From Hetaerina americana (Eukaryota > Arthropoda > Insecta > Odonata > Calopterygidae), in the NCBI GenBank assembly GCA_022747635.1, contig JAKTNV010000041.1, forward strand, positions 1,883,501-1,947,500: DNA of 64,000 nucleotides. Reading direction: 5' to 3'. The first letter of the stretch is position 1. Each line of letters starts with the position of its first letter. The translations under genes and the position numbers were made by a program. Below, in pieces: positions 47,151-58,605 of the stretch. The notes beneath the pieces were generated by a model, which was not told where the DNA came from, ran no database searches, and was given only the letters and a program-made list of their open reading frames with translations.

Positions 47151-49829
47151 AATAATGAATGCTTTCCCTTGTGAACCGCCGACAGTAATTTCGTAATATT
47201 TTCATCACCTGAAGCCGTTGAAGTAAACCTAACGTTTACTCACTATCGCCATGAATTTGGTGCATACTCTTACACGACGTTTTCCAAGCGCAACACTTTG
47301 CCCTTTAACGACAGGCAACGGAGTAGAAGCCTTCCAAAGCTCAGTCACGTCATTTTGAACCGAAGCAAACCAGCATGAGCTGTTGGGTCAGCAGGCAAGA
47401 GCATTTAGGGTGTTCGTTGATTATTGGAGTCCATACAAATTATTTTGATAACTTCGAACCGGGCGATGTTTACTCCAATTACGCGTCGTGCGAGAGCCAA
47501 ATAATTCCTCATTGCTCCGTTCGGCAATCAATCCTCCACGTCTTTAACGTCCGATGCAACAATGCGACCCTAAAACGACTTCCCTGACACACACCCCCCC
47601 TACTGCGAGCAAAGCCCATCGCCGTGGAGTGAGACATCTTACTGTGCAGTTTATTTCCGCCAAACTTAAATATTTTTGGCACGACCAGTGTTTACGCATG
47701 CATCCACCTCGGTTATGATATTTCTCGATTCATCGGAAATAATAAACACCTTGGTGGAAATGCGCGCGGGGTCCTCTCACTGCGTGACTCACTCCGTGCT
47801 GCTAGCGTTAAACCCGAATGATTACTCGGTGAGTATCGAGAGTGGGTTTAGCGCGTGTGTTCCACCACAATGAAGACCGGTCTTCGCTTCTCCATTACCA
47901 AGCACGCCACTCGGCCGCCTCAAATGCGGTCCGCGACTCTCACGCAAATCACTCTCACGAACGACCTCCCCTTTCTTCTCCAAATAGGCTCCACTTGCTC
48001 GCATTCGCTAATGAACCGCTTTTGCCTCTGGGATTCGTTTCCATAATACTTCACAGCGATGACAAGTGATCATGAAAGTAATGATTTCGCGGAGAAATTA
48101 CTCGATGGATACCCCAGCCACATGCCACGCACTCGGGGGATCTACGCGTCACACCTGGGTGCGCAATGTCCCCTGCGCAGTGAGGTGGACTTGACAGGGC
48201 TTTTCGCGAGGGAGGACAGGTGCGATTCTGGGGCTTTACACGCTATCTATGCGATACAAAATAATTTTTATTCCCAAAATTATGATTACCCTAAAGTTTT
48301 CGACACCTAAATTTTTAAAAAGAGGAAGGAAATAAGGAAAATAAGTGAATGGGTTAGGTATTTTGCGAAACAGAACTTTTAAAATTTTAATTATTTTTGA
48401 CCGGTTTAAATTTGTCCGAGCGCATTGAGAAGAACTTTCTTCTCTCCGACTTTTACACAAAATGTTTCCTCTCCATTTCTTCGGGAGGGCGTCTTCCTCT
48501 GCACCCTTCTGCACCCGCCCTTCCCTCAGAAATGCACATTCAGAGGTTTTTAAATAAGTCACGAGGCCAATCTTGTGCTTGTAAAAGCTCCTCTACGGCC
48601 ACTCCACCCCTCGAATATATCCGCTATCCCTGAGAGGTCAGTCGAGCGAGCAACTTTGCCGGGCCCTGATTGACATCTGTCACGGATCAGTGCACATGTG
48701 AATCTTCCGTAGTGAGACCACTCAACACGTACGTCAGAATTGTGGTGCCAAGCATGAATAAATTCTGTTTTCAATTTAAACCGCAAACCGGCAATTACGA
48801 ACAGCATGCTGATTAAAAAAATTGCAGGACAGTCTCAGACTTAACAATGCGGATGCGCCACCGTGGTCGTCGAGGTCGTGAGAGAATTGTGGAATTGCAG
48901 TTTTTTTCCATTCCTTGAAAGATTGAAAAATCATTTTTCAGAATTGCGGAGAACGCTTCCATCTCGACAACATTTGCTCGCGCTTCGGCGTCTGAGCCAC
49001 GAGGACCGATTCATCGACTCGCTCCATGTTTTCGACGTTAAATAGAAAAGCATAACGCACTATCTATTGGATGCACTGTGGAATTGTATATATTAGGTAG
49101 CTCTCTAAAATTAGTCCTTCCTGGCTATAGAGTTCCAACCAGTAGCTCACTGGAAGCCTGCCTTTCTCCTCCGCTCGCACCGGAAAGGTACACTGGTCCA
49201 TTTCCATCGTCATTGTGTCCCCTTTCATCGCTTGAAGAGGTGAACAGCAGTTCCAACGGAGCAGCGCACCTCCTTTTCGGGGCATTACTCCCCACCAATC
49301 GAAGGCCGACCGACTCGCCATCCATCGCAAACACATTCACGCCAAATGATTCGCCTGTACACTCTAAATGTGTTCCCATTCAATTCGTTCAACGCCATTC
49401 AGGATTCTATTTCACAGTTTCACTCCGCGCACATGCAACTCGGCACGACCACGCCAAACGTTAATTGGGTTCTCGGTGACATCAGAGGAAATTGAATTTT
49501 GCCCTTCGCTTAGGTGGGCACGCGACACCTCCGTGACCTTGACACATGCTATTTCATAAGCCAAAGCAAACGACATGCCCACTCGCCCCACGCACCCTGC
49601 CCCCAGGGGGCGGGTCGAATGCCCGCTCCGCTCAACGCGCACACCCCCCGGCGCACTTGCTCCACGAGTAGCATCGGTAGTAAACTCAAGGAAAACGCCA
49701 AGGTTTCCTTACATCCAAGCCACCAGCACTCCGTATAATCCCCACAATAATCATCGTTTTCTGTTGCTTTGAAATGCATTTGGGAGTCCACTACCACTTA
49801 CTCTACTATAGTATTAAAAACTTTCAGGG
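47151..49829. other. Intergenic, no gene recognised
   Basis: Many short open frames occur on both strands, as expected in GC-richer sequence, but none shows a motif, splice pattern or repeat identity I can support. CpG is frequent in 47860-48240 and 49560-49700. Confidence 0.35.
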
Positions 49830-50140
49830 GATCGGATATTGTGGTGGCTAGCGTACTGGCTTCCCACCCAGAGGACCCGGGTTCGAATCCCGGAGGTGGC
49901 AGATATTTTTCAGTGGTATTCCGATCCCTACTTGAGGTACTTTGTGGCGAGCACTTTGAGTGAGTGCGCAGGCCGTGGGATGGGACGTTAAGCTGCTTGA
50001 CCCCTTGGCGCCTTTCGTTAAGAGACGGCTAATGCCGACGCCGGGTTTCTCTCATTCCTTCATCCTTTCCCATCCATCCCTAGTGGTGCAAATGACCTCA
50101 GCTGTCGGTCGTCCCCCATAAAAACTACTACTACTATTAA
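49830..50140 (+). repeat. tRNA-derived SINE, family 1, best copy
   Basis: The tRNA-like head has A box TGGCTAGCGTACTGG (49845-49859) and a perfect B box GGTTCGAATCC (49880-49890). Then follow the body CCGATCCCTACTTGAGGTAC, GGGACGTTAAGCTGCTTGAC, GCTAATGCCGACGCCGGGTT, CATCCATCCCTAGTGGTGC, and a 3' end CCCCCATAAAAACTACTACT with a short (ACT)n tail. Of the copies in the window its promoter boxes are the least damaged. Confidence 0.88.
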
Positions 50141-50214
50141 TAGTAACCTTTCATAAGGTATTCTGCGTATCTAAAGTTATGAAATACTGACATTTCTAAG
50201 TGTAGAAGTCATTC

Positions 50215-50362
50215 ATCCTGACTACGATTCGAACCCGGATCTCCATGTCCAGCCGAGTGCTTTACCCAGTTAAGCCAGCGAGGCGTCCTCCTATGTACAC
50301 TACGGAATTTTGGCATATTAGCTGATGACTCCTTTAAAAGTTATTGTCACGCAGTTCTTTGA
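50215..50362 (-). repeat. tRNA-derived repeat, family 2, with adjoining 70-bp block
   Basis: The minus strand has a GGCTTAACTGGG A-box-like sequence, CGGCTGGACATGGAGATCC, and B box GGGTTCGAATC (50236-50226). Immediately to the right, 50290-50362 repeats the ~70-bp block found at 31.06 and 37.01 kb (TTAGCTGATGACTCCTTTAA, AGTTATTGTCACGCAG). Confidence 0.6.
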
Positions 50363-50714
50363 ATTCATTTGGAGGAAGTTTTCGAAGGGCCTCCGACGAC
50401 CGTTTGCCTCCTCCGAGTATCTCCCTCTTCGCCTGACACACACGCGAAGCACGGAACCCTCTTCCCTTCGCTCAGCTGGTGACCAGAACGGCGGGACGTG
50501 CCGATTCGATCTCACCGAATATGGAATTGCCCTGTTCGCGGCTCAACAACGCCCACTTACTATTCCAACGAAACTTGTTGATGCCATCTTATAATTATCA
50601 AAATTACACCAAAGAAATAGCTATAATTTACAAATGAAAATGAGAAAAATACGCCATTTCCAAAAGTGAGAGACGTTTCGAACCTCTCTCTCGTTTACGA
50701 AACACGCAATCAAA

Positions 50715-50785
50715 TCCTAACCTGCAAGCTGCAAACAAGGCGTGTGGCAGGCGGTGATAAGCCATTCGACCGTAGTAATTAGAGT
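50715..50785 (-). mobile_element. CR1-like LINE 3' terminal fragment
   Basis: CCTGCAAGCTGCAAACAAGG followed by CGTGTGGCAGGCGGTGATAA is a diverged copy of the 3' terminal block at 46.88, 53.00 and 61.50 kb. Confidence 0.5.
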
Positions 50786-50819
50786 GTAGAGTGTAAACGT
50801 TCGGATCCCGTAGATTTTG

Positions 50820-51450
50820 ACGAGTAGGAAGCACGAATTGGTACGTCACCCGTCCCACTGCTGTGGTCACGAACCGAGCGAGAGGGGGGGGGCGTCACGT
50901 TGTTCGAGGGGCGATCTCCCGCGTCCACAATAGTATCTCGCTTCGGCCGACCGATACAAGGCGGGGGACTCCCTCTTGTGCGTGGAGTGCATCCACTCGA
51001 GGGAGGTGAACGCATGGAAACTGTTGCGTTGCGTCGAAGGAGATCTATGAATCCGTCCGGCGAAACTGCGCCCTTGGGTCAGATACGAACGCAAACAGTT
51101 TTGGGGGGGGGGGATCGAATCTTGGCGTGAGACTTTCTCCCTCGCCTTACGTGGTGTTTACCTCATTCGACGGGGTATGGTCCTCCCGGCCGACACGTGG
51201 TTCCCTCCGCCAGAGGATCGCGAGAGCGCCAAGGGTGCGACGGCGGCCCTGACTGCGAGGACTCGGCGAATGGGCGCGAACGAAGCGAGTGACGACTGAG
51301 GGGGCAACGAGGGCCGCCGCGGTTGGGAGGGGCACCCACGCACGCGCGCTCGGCACGAGGGTTTGCCGGCGCCACGAGATCGGATACGGCTGGACATTCG
51401 CCACGCTTTATGGCCAAAGATAGGGGCGGCACCACGATCGACCGACGGTG
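50820..51450. promoter_or_regulatory. CpG-rich block, possible promoter region (unproven)
   Basis: A stretch far richer in G+C and CpG than the rest of the window (for example GCGAACGAAGCGAGTGACGA and CACGCACGCGCGCTCGGCAC). Two G runs occur at 50883-50890 and 51101-51110. No exon could be assigned. It lies about 12 kb upstream of the first TrpA1 coding exon, so an upstream TrpA1 promoter or a neighbouring gene's promoter are both possible. Confidence 0.25.
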
Positions 51451-52139
51451 GCCAATGGCAGTGCATGCATACTCCGCCCCATCAACAGGTTATTGAAGAC
51501 GCTGGTTTTAGGAATCTCTTCATATTTACTTTTAATGCCTATTATAATATGTATACAACGATTGGTTAAATGGAAGGAGGGACCATTAGGTTTCAATTTC
51601 GCCCAAATAAAGACCTCTATCTATCTATTCTATTTTGAGAGGGAATGTTTCAGCATTCGCACTATCGGGCAGGTGTCGACATTGGGGTTCCGTTGCAATG
51701 ACCACCTCCAAAAGATCAAAAAAAAACATTAAAAATATGCATGTAAATGTTACGTGCCGGTAACGACAAATATGTAAAACAGAATTTGAAAACTGGAGTT
51801 CTTTTCCCGTATAAAGCTTCAAGACCCACGATAATTACTCAATTCTTTCATATTCCAATGAGATAGAGAGTTCTGCGCTTCATGAAACTTCCTATCAAAT
51901 TTAAGGAATGTAGTTCCCAGATCTCCCCCTCTATTTATATTTTTGTTTTTGGTCGGAGCCACCCCAGTTCACGGGTCTGCCGCTCTTCCTTCAAGTTTCT
52001 TTGCGGCCGCGCATTCGATGACACCAACTATCCTCCGCGGTGGGCAGTTTTTTGGCCACTCGGCTCGTCTCCGCGAAATAAAGATTGCCAATTTCAAATG
52101 CCACTTGGTTGGATCGATAGTTTTCGAGTTTGCCTCCGT
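51451..52139. other. Intergenic, nothing recognised
   Basis: No gene or repeat family was recognised. An open frame starting at 51943 runs into the Penelope fragment and its C-terminal half is the C/T-rich 3' region, so it is not a gene. Confidence 0.4.
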
Positions 52140-52650
52140 ACCTGTCAAATACAGAATTCAATTTCCCGAAAATGATGGAAACATCATCAAATCATGGGAG
52201 CGATTTCAGCCCGGGTTTGATACACCAAATGGACGAAGGAGGATGGACCAGGGGAAAGAGCTGGAAATCATAAGGAATTTGAAAAGGGTCACTTGGTCTA
52301 CGATTTATTGTTTGAACACCTCTCCCCAATCCTGGAAGCATCCACTTCCTTCACGGAAAGACCAAACTACCCCTCCGCCCCGCCCCGCTCCCCCCCCCCC
52401 CACTGTCAACGCCTTAACATCCTCTCTCCTCCTTCACATCAACCCTGATCACAACCCCTCCTCTTTCCCCCCCTCTCTCTCTACCACACCTCCCCCCCCA
52501 AATGAATGGTACATAAATGGACCGCAAATCGACTAATTTGAACCCAATGATGACCACGCCTAAGCGTTGAAACTAGTAGCACCAAAAAGAGAACAGGGGA
52601 GAAATACATTGTGTCCTTCATTTAATGAACATGAACAGAGTTGAGCCTGG
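52140..52650 (+). mobile_element. Penelope-like element 3' region
   Basis: It matches 12.9-13.2 kb: GGGAGCGATTTCAGCCCGGG, GGATGGACCAGGGGAAAGAG, TTATTGTTTGAACACCTCTC, then a C-rich stretch. It then matches the 12.5-kb inverted copy through AATGAATGGTACATAAATGG and the 3' motif GATGACCACGCCTAAGCGTT. Coding sequence is no longer readable. Confidence 0.65.
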
Positions 52651-52984
52651 AACAATCGAATACATGATCGAAACACATTTGGGGAAGAGAAAACACGCAT
52701 TTGTATCGAAATCCCAAAGTCGAATTTTTCCAGGAAAGTTATACTATCTTCTTGCTCCTTGAGAACGGTGACATGCATCAGTGTTTGCCACGAGACATTT
52801 CTCATGGGATTCATTCTCCACCGTCGCAGTGGCAGTGTGTATTGAGGGGGTGATGCGGCAGCTCCCGAACACAACCAACCAATACATCAAGACTGGTTTA
52901 TGGTGTCGTACCCGGGGCGAATAGGCTAGGCGGCGGGGGCGCGTGACCCGATCACGCTGCCGGGCATCGGTCAAAGTAGATATT

Positions 52985-53165
52985 GATCTACATCTCTTCT
53001 ACATCTACATAATACCCCGCAAGCCGCCGCAAGGGCGTGTGGCGGGGGGTGTTAGGGCAACACAACGACAAAAAGGAACACAACCACATGCAAAACATTA
53101 CCCAAAGTGGCACAAAAGTTCATACAAAAATCCTTTCATTCTACACGGAATGAATATCATCTAAC
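52985..53165 (-). mobile_element. CR1-like LINE 3' end with (TAGATG)n-like tail
   Basis: The minus strand ends ...CCCCCCGCCACACGCCCTTG, CGGCGGCTTGCGGGGTATTA, then TGTAGATGTAGAAGAGATGT. The tail is a hexamer-like TAGATG repeat rather than poly(A). The core is the same 3' block as at 46.88, 50.73 and 61.50 kb, and in plus orientation at 62.34 kb. Confidence 0.65.
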
Positions 53166-53289
53166 GAACAATGGCACCCTAGGATGCAACAAGTAATTTA
53201 TCCAATAACGTGCAATTAGAAAAGTAGGAATGCGAAACTATTTAAAGACATTCCAATGAGGTCATGCGGAAAGAAAGGGTTTTGACAGC

Positions 53290-54662
53290 AAAACACTCGA
53301 GCCCCTTGGCTGACTGACAAACTAAAGCTTGATCATCAGCGAACCTAACTGATTTCACAAATTCTCTATCCACTTTCATTCCTACCTCCAATTCTTCCCA
53401 CGCCTCTTTGATCATTTCCTCAGCATACAGGTTGAACAGCAACGGCGAGAATGGGCAACCCTGCCTTACACCTCTTCCTAACACTACCCAACCGAACTCC
53501 ACGTTTCCCACCCGCGCCTGAGCAGTCTGAGACATGTACAGGTTGCGGATTAGCCTCCTTTCCCTCCAATCTATTCCTATTTTCTGCAATATACTCATTA
53601 GTTATTCCCAATTGACTCTATCAAAATCTTTTTCGAAAGCTACGAAACAGGCAAATATCTCCTGGTTGTGTTCTATATTCCTCTCGATTAATAATCTCAT
53701 TACTGCAATGACATCACGCGTACCTCTCCTCTTCCTAAACCCAAACTGATCATCCCATAAGTAATCATTTGCCCTACTCTCTATCCTTTTGTTCACGATC
53801 CTGAGTACAACTTTAGCTGCATGGGATATCAAACTTATTGTCCTATAGTCTTCACATGATGTAGTCGTTATCTTTTTCGGAATAAGAACTAAAACTGATC
53901 TCACAAAGTCTTCCGGCCAGATTCCTTCCTCATAGATACTACGAATCAGCCCATATAGCCTCTTTCTCCCACATTTTCCTAAACATTTAAGTAGTTCCAC
54001 AGGAAAAAAGAAACCACCCCCACGGCCTTATTTAGTTTCATCTCCCTTAATGCCCTTTCTATCTCCTCGTCGAGTTAGCCTGGACTTAAGCTATCTTCCT
54101 CTATGTCATGTTCCTTTTCTATGTTTAACTTCATTACTCAAAGTTCTTTACTATAAAGTTCTTCTATATATTCCTTCCATCTCTCTTGGATCTCTCCTGC
54201 GTCAACTATTATCTCACCTGACTTATCTCTAACTGTTTGCATAGATCTCCCTTTCTTACTTCCCGGTAAAGATTTAACTTTGCTGTACAGCGCAGCAATT
54301 TCACCCTTCCTCTGCAAACTTTCCATATCCTCGCACTGCGTCTTCCACCATGCTTCTTTTGCTTTATTTGTCGCCCGCCTCAATTTATTGTTTCATTCTT
54401 TGTTTTTAATTTTGCCTAATTCTGTATTTACATTCTTCCATTTTCTCCTCTCATCCATCTTAATCCATCGTAATCATCTCATCCGTTATCCATGGTTTCC
54501 TAGGCCTTTTCGCGTTAACGGTTCCAATAGTGTCTTTTGCGGCTTTAGACAACCCTTTCTTGAAACTTTCCCATTTTTCTTCGATGGTACTTAGCTCTTT
54601 ACCATTCTCCATGATTTCCTCTACCGCCTGTTTGTATTCCTTCCTTTTCAAACCATTTAATG
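53290..54662 (-). mobile_element. RTE/BovB-like LINE, family 1, copy D
   Basis: A minus-strand copy spanning the linker and most of the RT: KRKEYKQAVEEIMENGKELS (54651-54460), TNKAKEAWWKTQCEDMESLQ (54383-54138), RTISLISHAAKVVLRIVNKR with FGFRKRRGTRDVIAVMR (54000-53602), and GVRQGCPFSPLLFNLYAEEM with VRFADDQALVCQSAKGLE (53598-53242). It has a few frameshifts and no large deletion. The ends are cut: the 5' end at GCATTAAA (about 54662) and the 3' end just past FADD (about 53290). Confidence 0.85.
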
Positions 54663-55394
54663 CTTTATTTTATTATTATTTTGAACATTTTTTTATTTAC
54701 ATTATATATTTTTATATTATTTTTATCCCCCTCCGCAGCCAACACCTCCCATACTATCCCCGCACTTCTAAAGATCCCCCTCCTAACTCTTCCCCTCTCA
54801 ACTGTTCCCCTCACAAACCTCGAAAGGGATATATATAATGTCCCTTTTGTTTTTTTCAAGAGCTACGGTGGCGAAGATATTTATAATGAAATTACAAAGC
54901 CATTGTTTTGGGGACAGCGAAAGGAAGTCTTCCAAGTACACGCGGGTACCTTTGCCAACGTATCCTAAAACGTATGACCTTCCTAAATCCGAACAGTTAT
55001 CGAAGTAACTATTATCAGAAACTATGCCATTTTCGAGGAAAGTATGAGACCGATGATTTATGGCTACCCTTCTTAACCCAATAACTGGAATCACTTGCCT
55101 CCTCCATTGGTCCCCCTTGATCTACAAAGATTTCGGGCTGCTTCACGTCTCCACTTTGAAATCAGTGATCCCTTCTCCAGTAAAAGAAGTTACCATTAAT
55201 TATCCTGTTCTTCGTTTCCATTTTCCCCAAGGCTCCTCCGCCATAAAATTATCGAGACTTTCAAATTTACTGGCCTTGCAGCGTTTACTTTGTGCGGGGG
55301 GGATTTGTTAAAAAATTTCCTTTACACGAGAGAAGACATGGGGTTTGATTGCCCTCAAAAATCTACCGCACGTAAAATGTAAATTATAATCCAG
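54663..55394. other. Intergenic, nothing recognised
   Basis: AT-rich left part with a C/T-rich patch at 54725-54830. No coding remnant was recognised. Confidence 0.4.
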
Positions 55395-55859
55395 AATCGT
55401 GTTTTTCCCCTCCCCTCACCTTGACGTGGTGGAAGGGCTTGTGCGTTCCGATGACCCCTAGAGCTGTGCTGGCGGGAGTAATAATTATTGCTCCTGGTAG
55501 GGTAACCCATGCTAGATAGGTCGAAGGTTAGGAGCCAGACGAAAGGTAGTCCACGCAGCGTCTGTTCCTCAGTGAGGCGGCTGCAATGGCGTCTGACCCC
55601 AGTGGGGCGGCCAGTAAGTGATGGTGTCACGTTAAAAACACTATTGAGGAAGGCAACGGGAAACCACCTCAATTATCATTCCCAAGAAAAATATGATGGA
55701 CAATAGAGAGATTTTGAGTCCTGGAAACTACGGGGCTCGGCCCAATCGGCGGTGTGTCGTGCCCGGCAGCGGGGGAGGCAAGGCTTCCGCGGTCGTCATC
55801 CGACGAATCCCTTGCAAAGGAAAACCAGCAGCAGCAGGACAGAAGATGCAGGAGAAGAA

Positions 55860-56523
55860 GACCAAATTAGTTAGAATAGGAACGTGGAATGTTAGGACTA
55901 TGATGAGGACAGTGAAACTGGAGAATGTTAAGCGAGAGATGGAAAGGGAAAAAATAGATATTTTAGGTCCATGCGAGGTGAGATGGAAGGATAGCGGGGA
56001 TAATGGAGTGATAAGTATAGAATAATATACAGCGGCGGGGACGAGAGCCAACGAGGGGTTGCCATAGGATTAAACGAAGAGGTAGGAAGAAGCGTAGTCG
56101 ACATAGAGCAGGATAGAATACTACAAGTAGAGATAAAAGCAGATCCGACGGACTTGGTTATTATTCAGGTATACATGCTAGCGAAAAACCATAAGAAGAA
56201 GAGGTCGATAGGATATACCATCCGTTAGAGGACATAATCGCGTGTGTTTATGCAGGGAAACATTTGATAGTGATGGGGGATTGGAATGCGACGGTAGGCG
56301 AGGGAAGAGATGGTGATGAGGTGGGGGACTACGGTTTAGGCACGAGGAATGACCGCGGGGAGAAAGCAGTTGAGTTCTGCAGGAGACAGGGGTTAGTCAT
56401 CACCAACACTTGGTTTAGACACCACAAAAGACGCAGGTATACATGGAAAATGCCAGGTGACTCAGAAAGGTATCAGCTAGATTATATCCTGATATCCTGG
56501 TTAGACACAGGTTTAGGAACAGT
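55860..56523 (+). pseudogene. Endonuclease part of LINE copy E, frameshifted
   Basis: An APE/EEP-type endonuclease in pieces: [20 protein letters not shown]...CEVRWKDSGD (to 56025), a broken middle, then GKHLIVMGDWNATVGEGRDG...YTWKMPGDSERYQLDYI (56264-56523). Compared with copy A (18.45 kb), one base is missing in GGGGATAATGGAG, six bases near 56110, one base in CCATAAGAAGAAG, and the frame changes again before the RT. Copy C carries the same changes. Confidence 0.88.
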
Positions 56524-58605
56524 GTGATAAATTCGCACAGTTTCCCGGGAGCGGATGCGGACTCTGACCACAATTTAGTGGTTATGAAATGTAGCGTCCG
56601 TTTCAAAAAGATAAGGCAGGGGCGGCGAGTTAGAAAATGGAATGTAGAAGCATTAAATGGTTTGAAAAGGAAGGAATACAAACAGGCGGTAGAGGAAATC
56701 ATGGAGAATGGTAAAGAGCTAAGTACCATCGAAGAAAAATGGGAAAGTTTCAAGAAAGGGTTGTCTAAAGCCGCAAAAGACACTATTGGAACCGTTAACG
56801 CTAAAAGAACTAGGAAACCATGGATCACGGATGAGATGATTACAAAGATGGATGAGCGGCGAAAATGGAAGAATGTAAATACAGAATTAGGAAAAATGAA
56901 GTACAAAGAATTGAACAATAAATTGAGGCGGGCGACAAATAAAGCAAAAGAAGCATGGTGGAAGACGCAGTGCGAGGATATGGAAAGTCTGCAGAGGAAG
57001 GGTGAAATCGGTGCGCTGTACAGCAAAGTTAAATCTTTATCGGGAAGTAAGAAAGGAAGATCAACGATAGCAGTTAGAGATAAGGCGGGTAAGGTAATAG
57101 TTGACGCAGGAAAGATCCAAGAGAGATGGAAGGAGTATATAGAAGAACTGTTTAGTAAAGAACTTAGACCAAAAAAGTTAGACGTTGAAAAAGAATATGA
57201 CGAAGAGGAAGATAGCTTAGGTCCAGGCATACTAGAAAATGAGATAGAAAAGGCATTAAGGGAGATGAAACTAAATAAGGCCGTGGGGGTGGATAACATT
57301 CCCGCGGAACTTTTAAAATGCTTAGGAAAATGTGGGAGGAAGTGGCTCTATGGGCTGATCCGTAGTATTTATGAGGAAGGAATCTGGCCGGAAGAATTTG
57401 TGAGATCAGTTTTAGTTCCTATTCCGAAAAAGATAACGACTACATCATGTGAAGACTATAGGACAATAAGTTTGATATCCCATGCAGCTAAAGTTGTTCT
57501 CAGGATCATAAACAAAAGGATAGAAAGTAGGGCCAATGATTACTTAGGGGATGACCAGTTTGGGTTTAGGAAGGGAAGAGTTACGCGTGATGCCATTGCA
57601 GTAATGAGATTATTAATCGAAAGGAATATAGAATACAATCAGGAGATATTTGCCAGTTTCGTAGATTTCGAAAAAGCGTTTGATAGAGTGAATTGGGAAA
57701 AACTAATGAGTATATTGAAGAAAATAGGAATAGATTGGAGGGAAAGGAGGCTAATCCGCAACCTGTACATGTCTCAGACTGCTCAGGTACGAGTAGGGAA
57801 CGGGGAGTCCGGTTGGGCAGTGTTAGGAAGAGGTGTAAGGCAGGGTTGCCCATTATCACCGTTGATGTTCAACCTGTATGCAGAGGAAATGCTCAAAGAG
57901 GCATGGGAAGAACTGGAGATAGGAATTAAAGTGGGCGGGGTATTCGTAAAATCAGTTAGGTTCGCTGATGACCAAGCTTTAGTTTGTCAGTCAGCCAAGG
58001 GGTTGAAAGCATTGCTGAGTGAATTGGATATTCAGTGCAACAGGTATGTAATGAGAATTAATATTAATAAAACAAAGGTTATGCGATTTTATAGAAAGAA
58101 AAAGGCTAAGCTTAACATTAAAATAGGAGGGCAAAAACTAGAGCAGGTAGAACAGTTGACGTATCTCGGTAGTGTTTTGGACCAACACGGTCAACGTAGT
58201 AGGGACGTAAGGAGAAGAATTGCGCTAGGCAAGGAGGCTTTCGCAAGGAGGAGGGAGTTGATGACGGGGACTTTGAGTAAGGATGTTAAGAAAAGACTCG
58301 TAAAAACTTTGATATGGAGCGTAGCTATGTGCGGCGCCGAAACGTGGTCATTGAAGCAGGAGGATAGACGTAGACTGGAGGCTTTTGAAATGTGGGTGTG
58401 GAGAAAAATGGAGAGGGTGAAATGGACAGAGAAGAAAACAAATGAGGAAGTACTTGGTATGGTGGGCGAAGAGAGGGGTTTGTTGGGAGCAATCCTATGG
58501 AGGCAGGAAAAGTGGCTGAAGGGGGTATTGACCGGCAGCAGGATGTTGAAGACTGTATTTGAGGGTAGAATGTTGGGCAAACGAGAAAGGGAAGGAACAG
58601 GGTAG
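56524..58605 (+). CDS. RTE-type reverse transcriptase ORF of LINE copy E
   Basis: A 693-codon open frame whose first codon is GTG, directly after the endonuclease frame stops, so it is the 3' part of a once longer polyprotein. It opens with the end of the endonuclease (FPGADADSDHNLVVMKC, containing the S-D-H catalytic motif). The linker follows (RKPWITDEMITKMDERRKWK). The RT has EDYRTISLISHAAKVVLRII, the catalytic Asp at residue 381 (FVDFEKAFDRVNW), GVRQGCPLSPLMFNLYAEEM and FADD at 480-483 (VRFADDQALVCQSAKGLKAL). The C-terminal domain includes QLTYLGSVLDQHGQ and FEMWVWRKMERVKWTEKKTN. No stop interrupts it, and it ends at TAG (58603-58605). Confidence 0.9.
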   Translation: MINSHSFPGADADSDHNLVVMKCSVRFKKIRQGRRVRKWNVEALNGLKRKEYKQAVEEIMENGKELSTIEEKWESFKKGLSKAAKDTIGTVNAKRTRKPWITDEMITKMDERRKWKNVNTELGKMKYKELNNKLRRATNKAKEAWWKTQCEDMESLQRKGEIGALYSKVKSLSGSKKGRSTIAVRDKAGKVIVDAGKIQERWKEYIEELFSKELRPKKLDVEKEYDEEEDSLGPGILENEIEKALREMKLNKAVGVDNIPAELLKCLGKCGRKWLYGLIRSIYEEGIWPEEFVRSVLVPIPKKITTTSCEDYRTISLISHAAKVVLRIINKRIESRANDYLGDDQFGFRKGRVTRDAIAVMRLLIERNIEYNQEIFASFVDFEKAFDRVNWEKLMSILKKIGIDWRERRLIRNLYMSQTAQVRVGNGESGWAVLGRGVRQGCPLSPLMFNLYAEEMLKEAWEELEIGIKVGGVFVKSVRFADDQALVCQSAKGLKALLSELDIQCNRYVMRININKTKVMRFYRKKKAKLNIKIGGQKLEQVEQLTYLGSVLDQHGQRSRDVRRRIALGKEAFARRRELMTGTLSKDVKKRLVKTLIWSVAMCGAETWSLKQEDRRRLEAFEMWVWRKMERVKWTEKKTNEEVLGMVGEERGLLGAILWRQEKWLKGVLTGSRMLKTVFEGRMLGKREREGTG

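Noticed and set aside
49835..49902. A possible tRNA gene
   Set aside because: A and B boxes are good, but the sequence continues into the same body as four other copies and does not close into a full cloverleaf. It is the tRNA-derived head of a SINE.
51943..52536. 197-codon plus-strand open frame
   Set aside because: Its C-terminal half is the C/T-rich 3' region of a Penelope element (Pro-rich by composition) and the N-terminal half has no motif.
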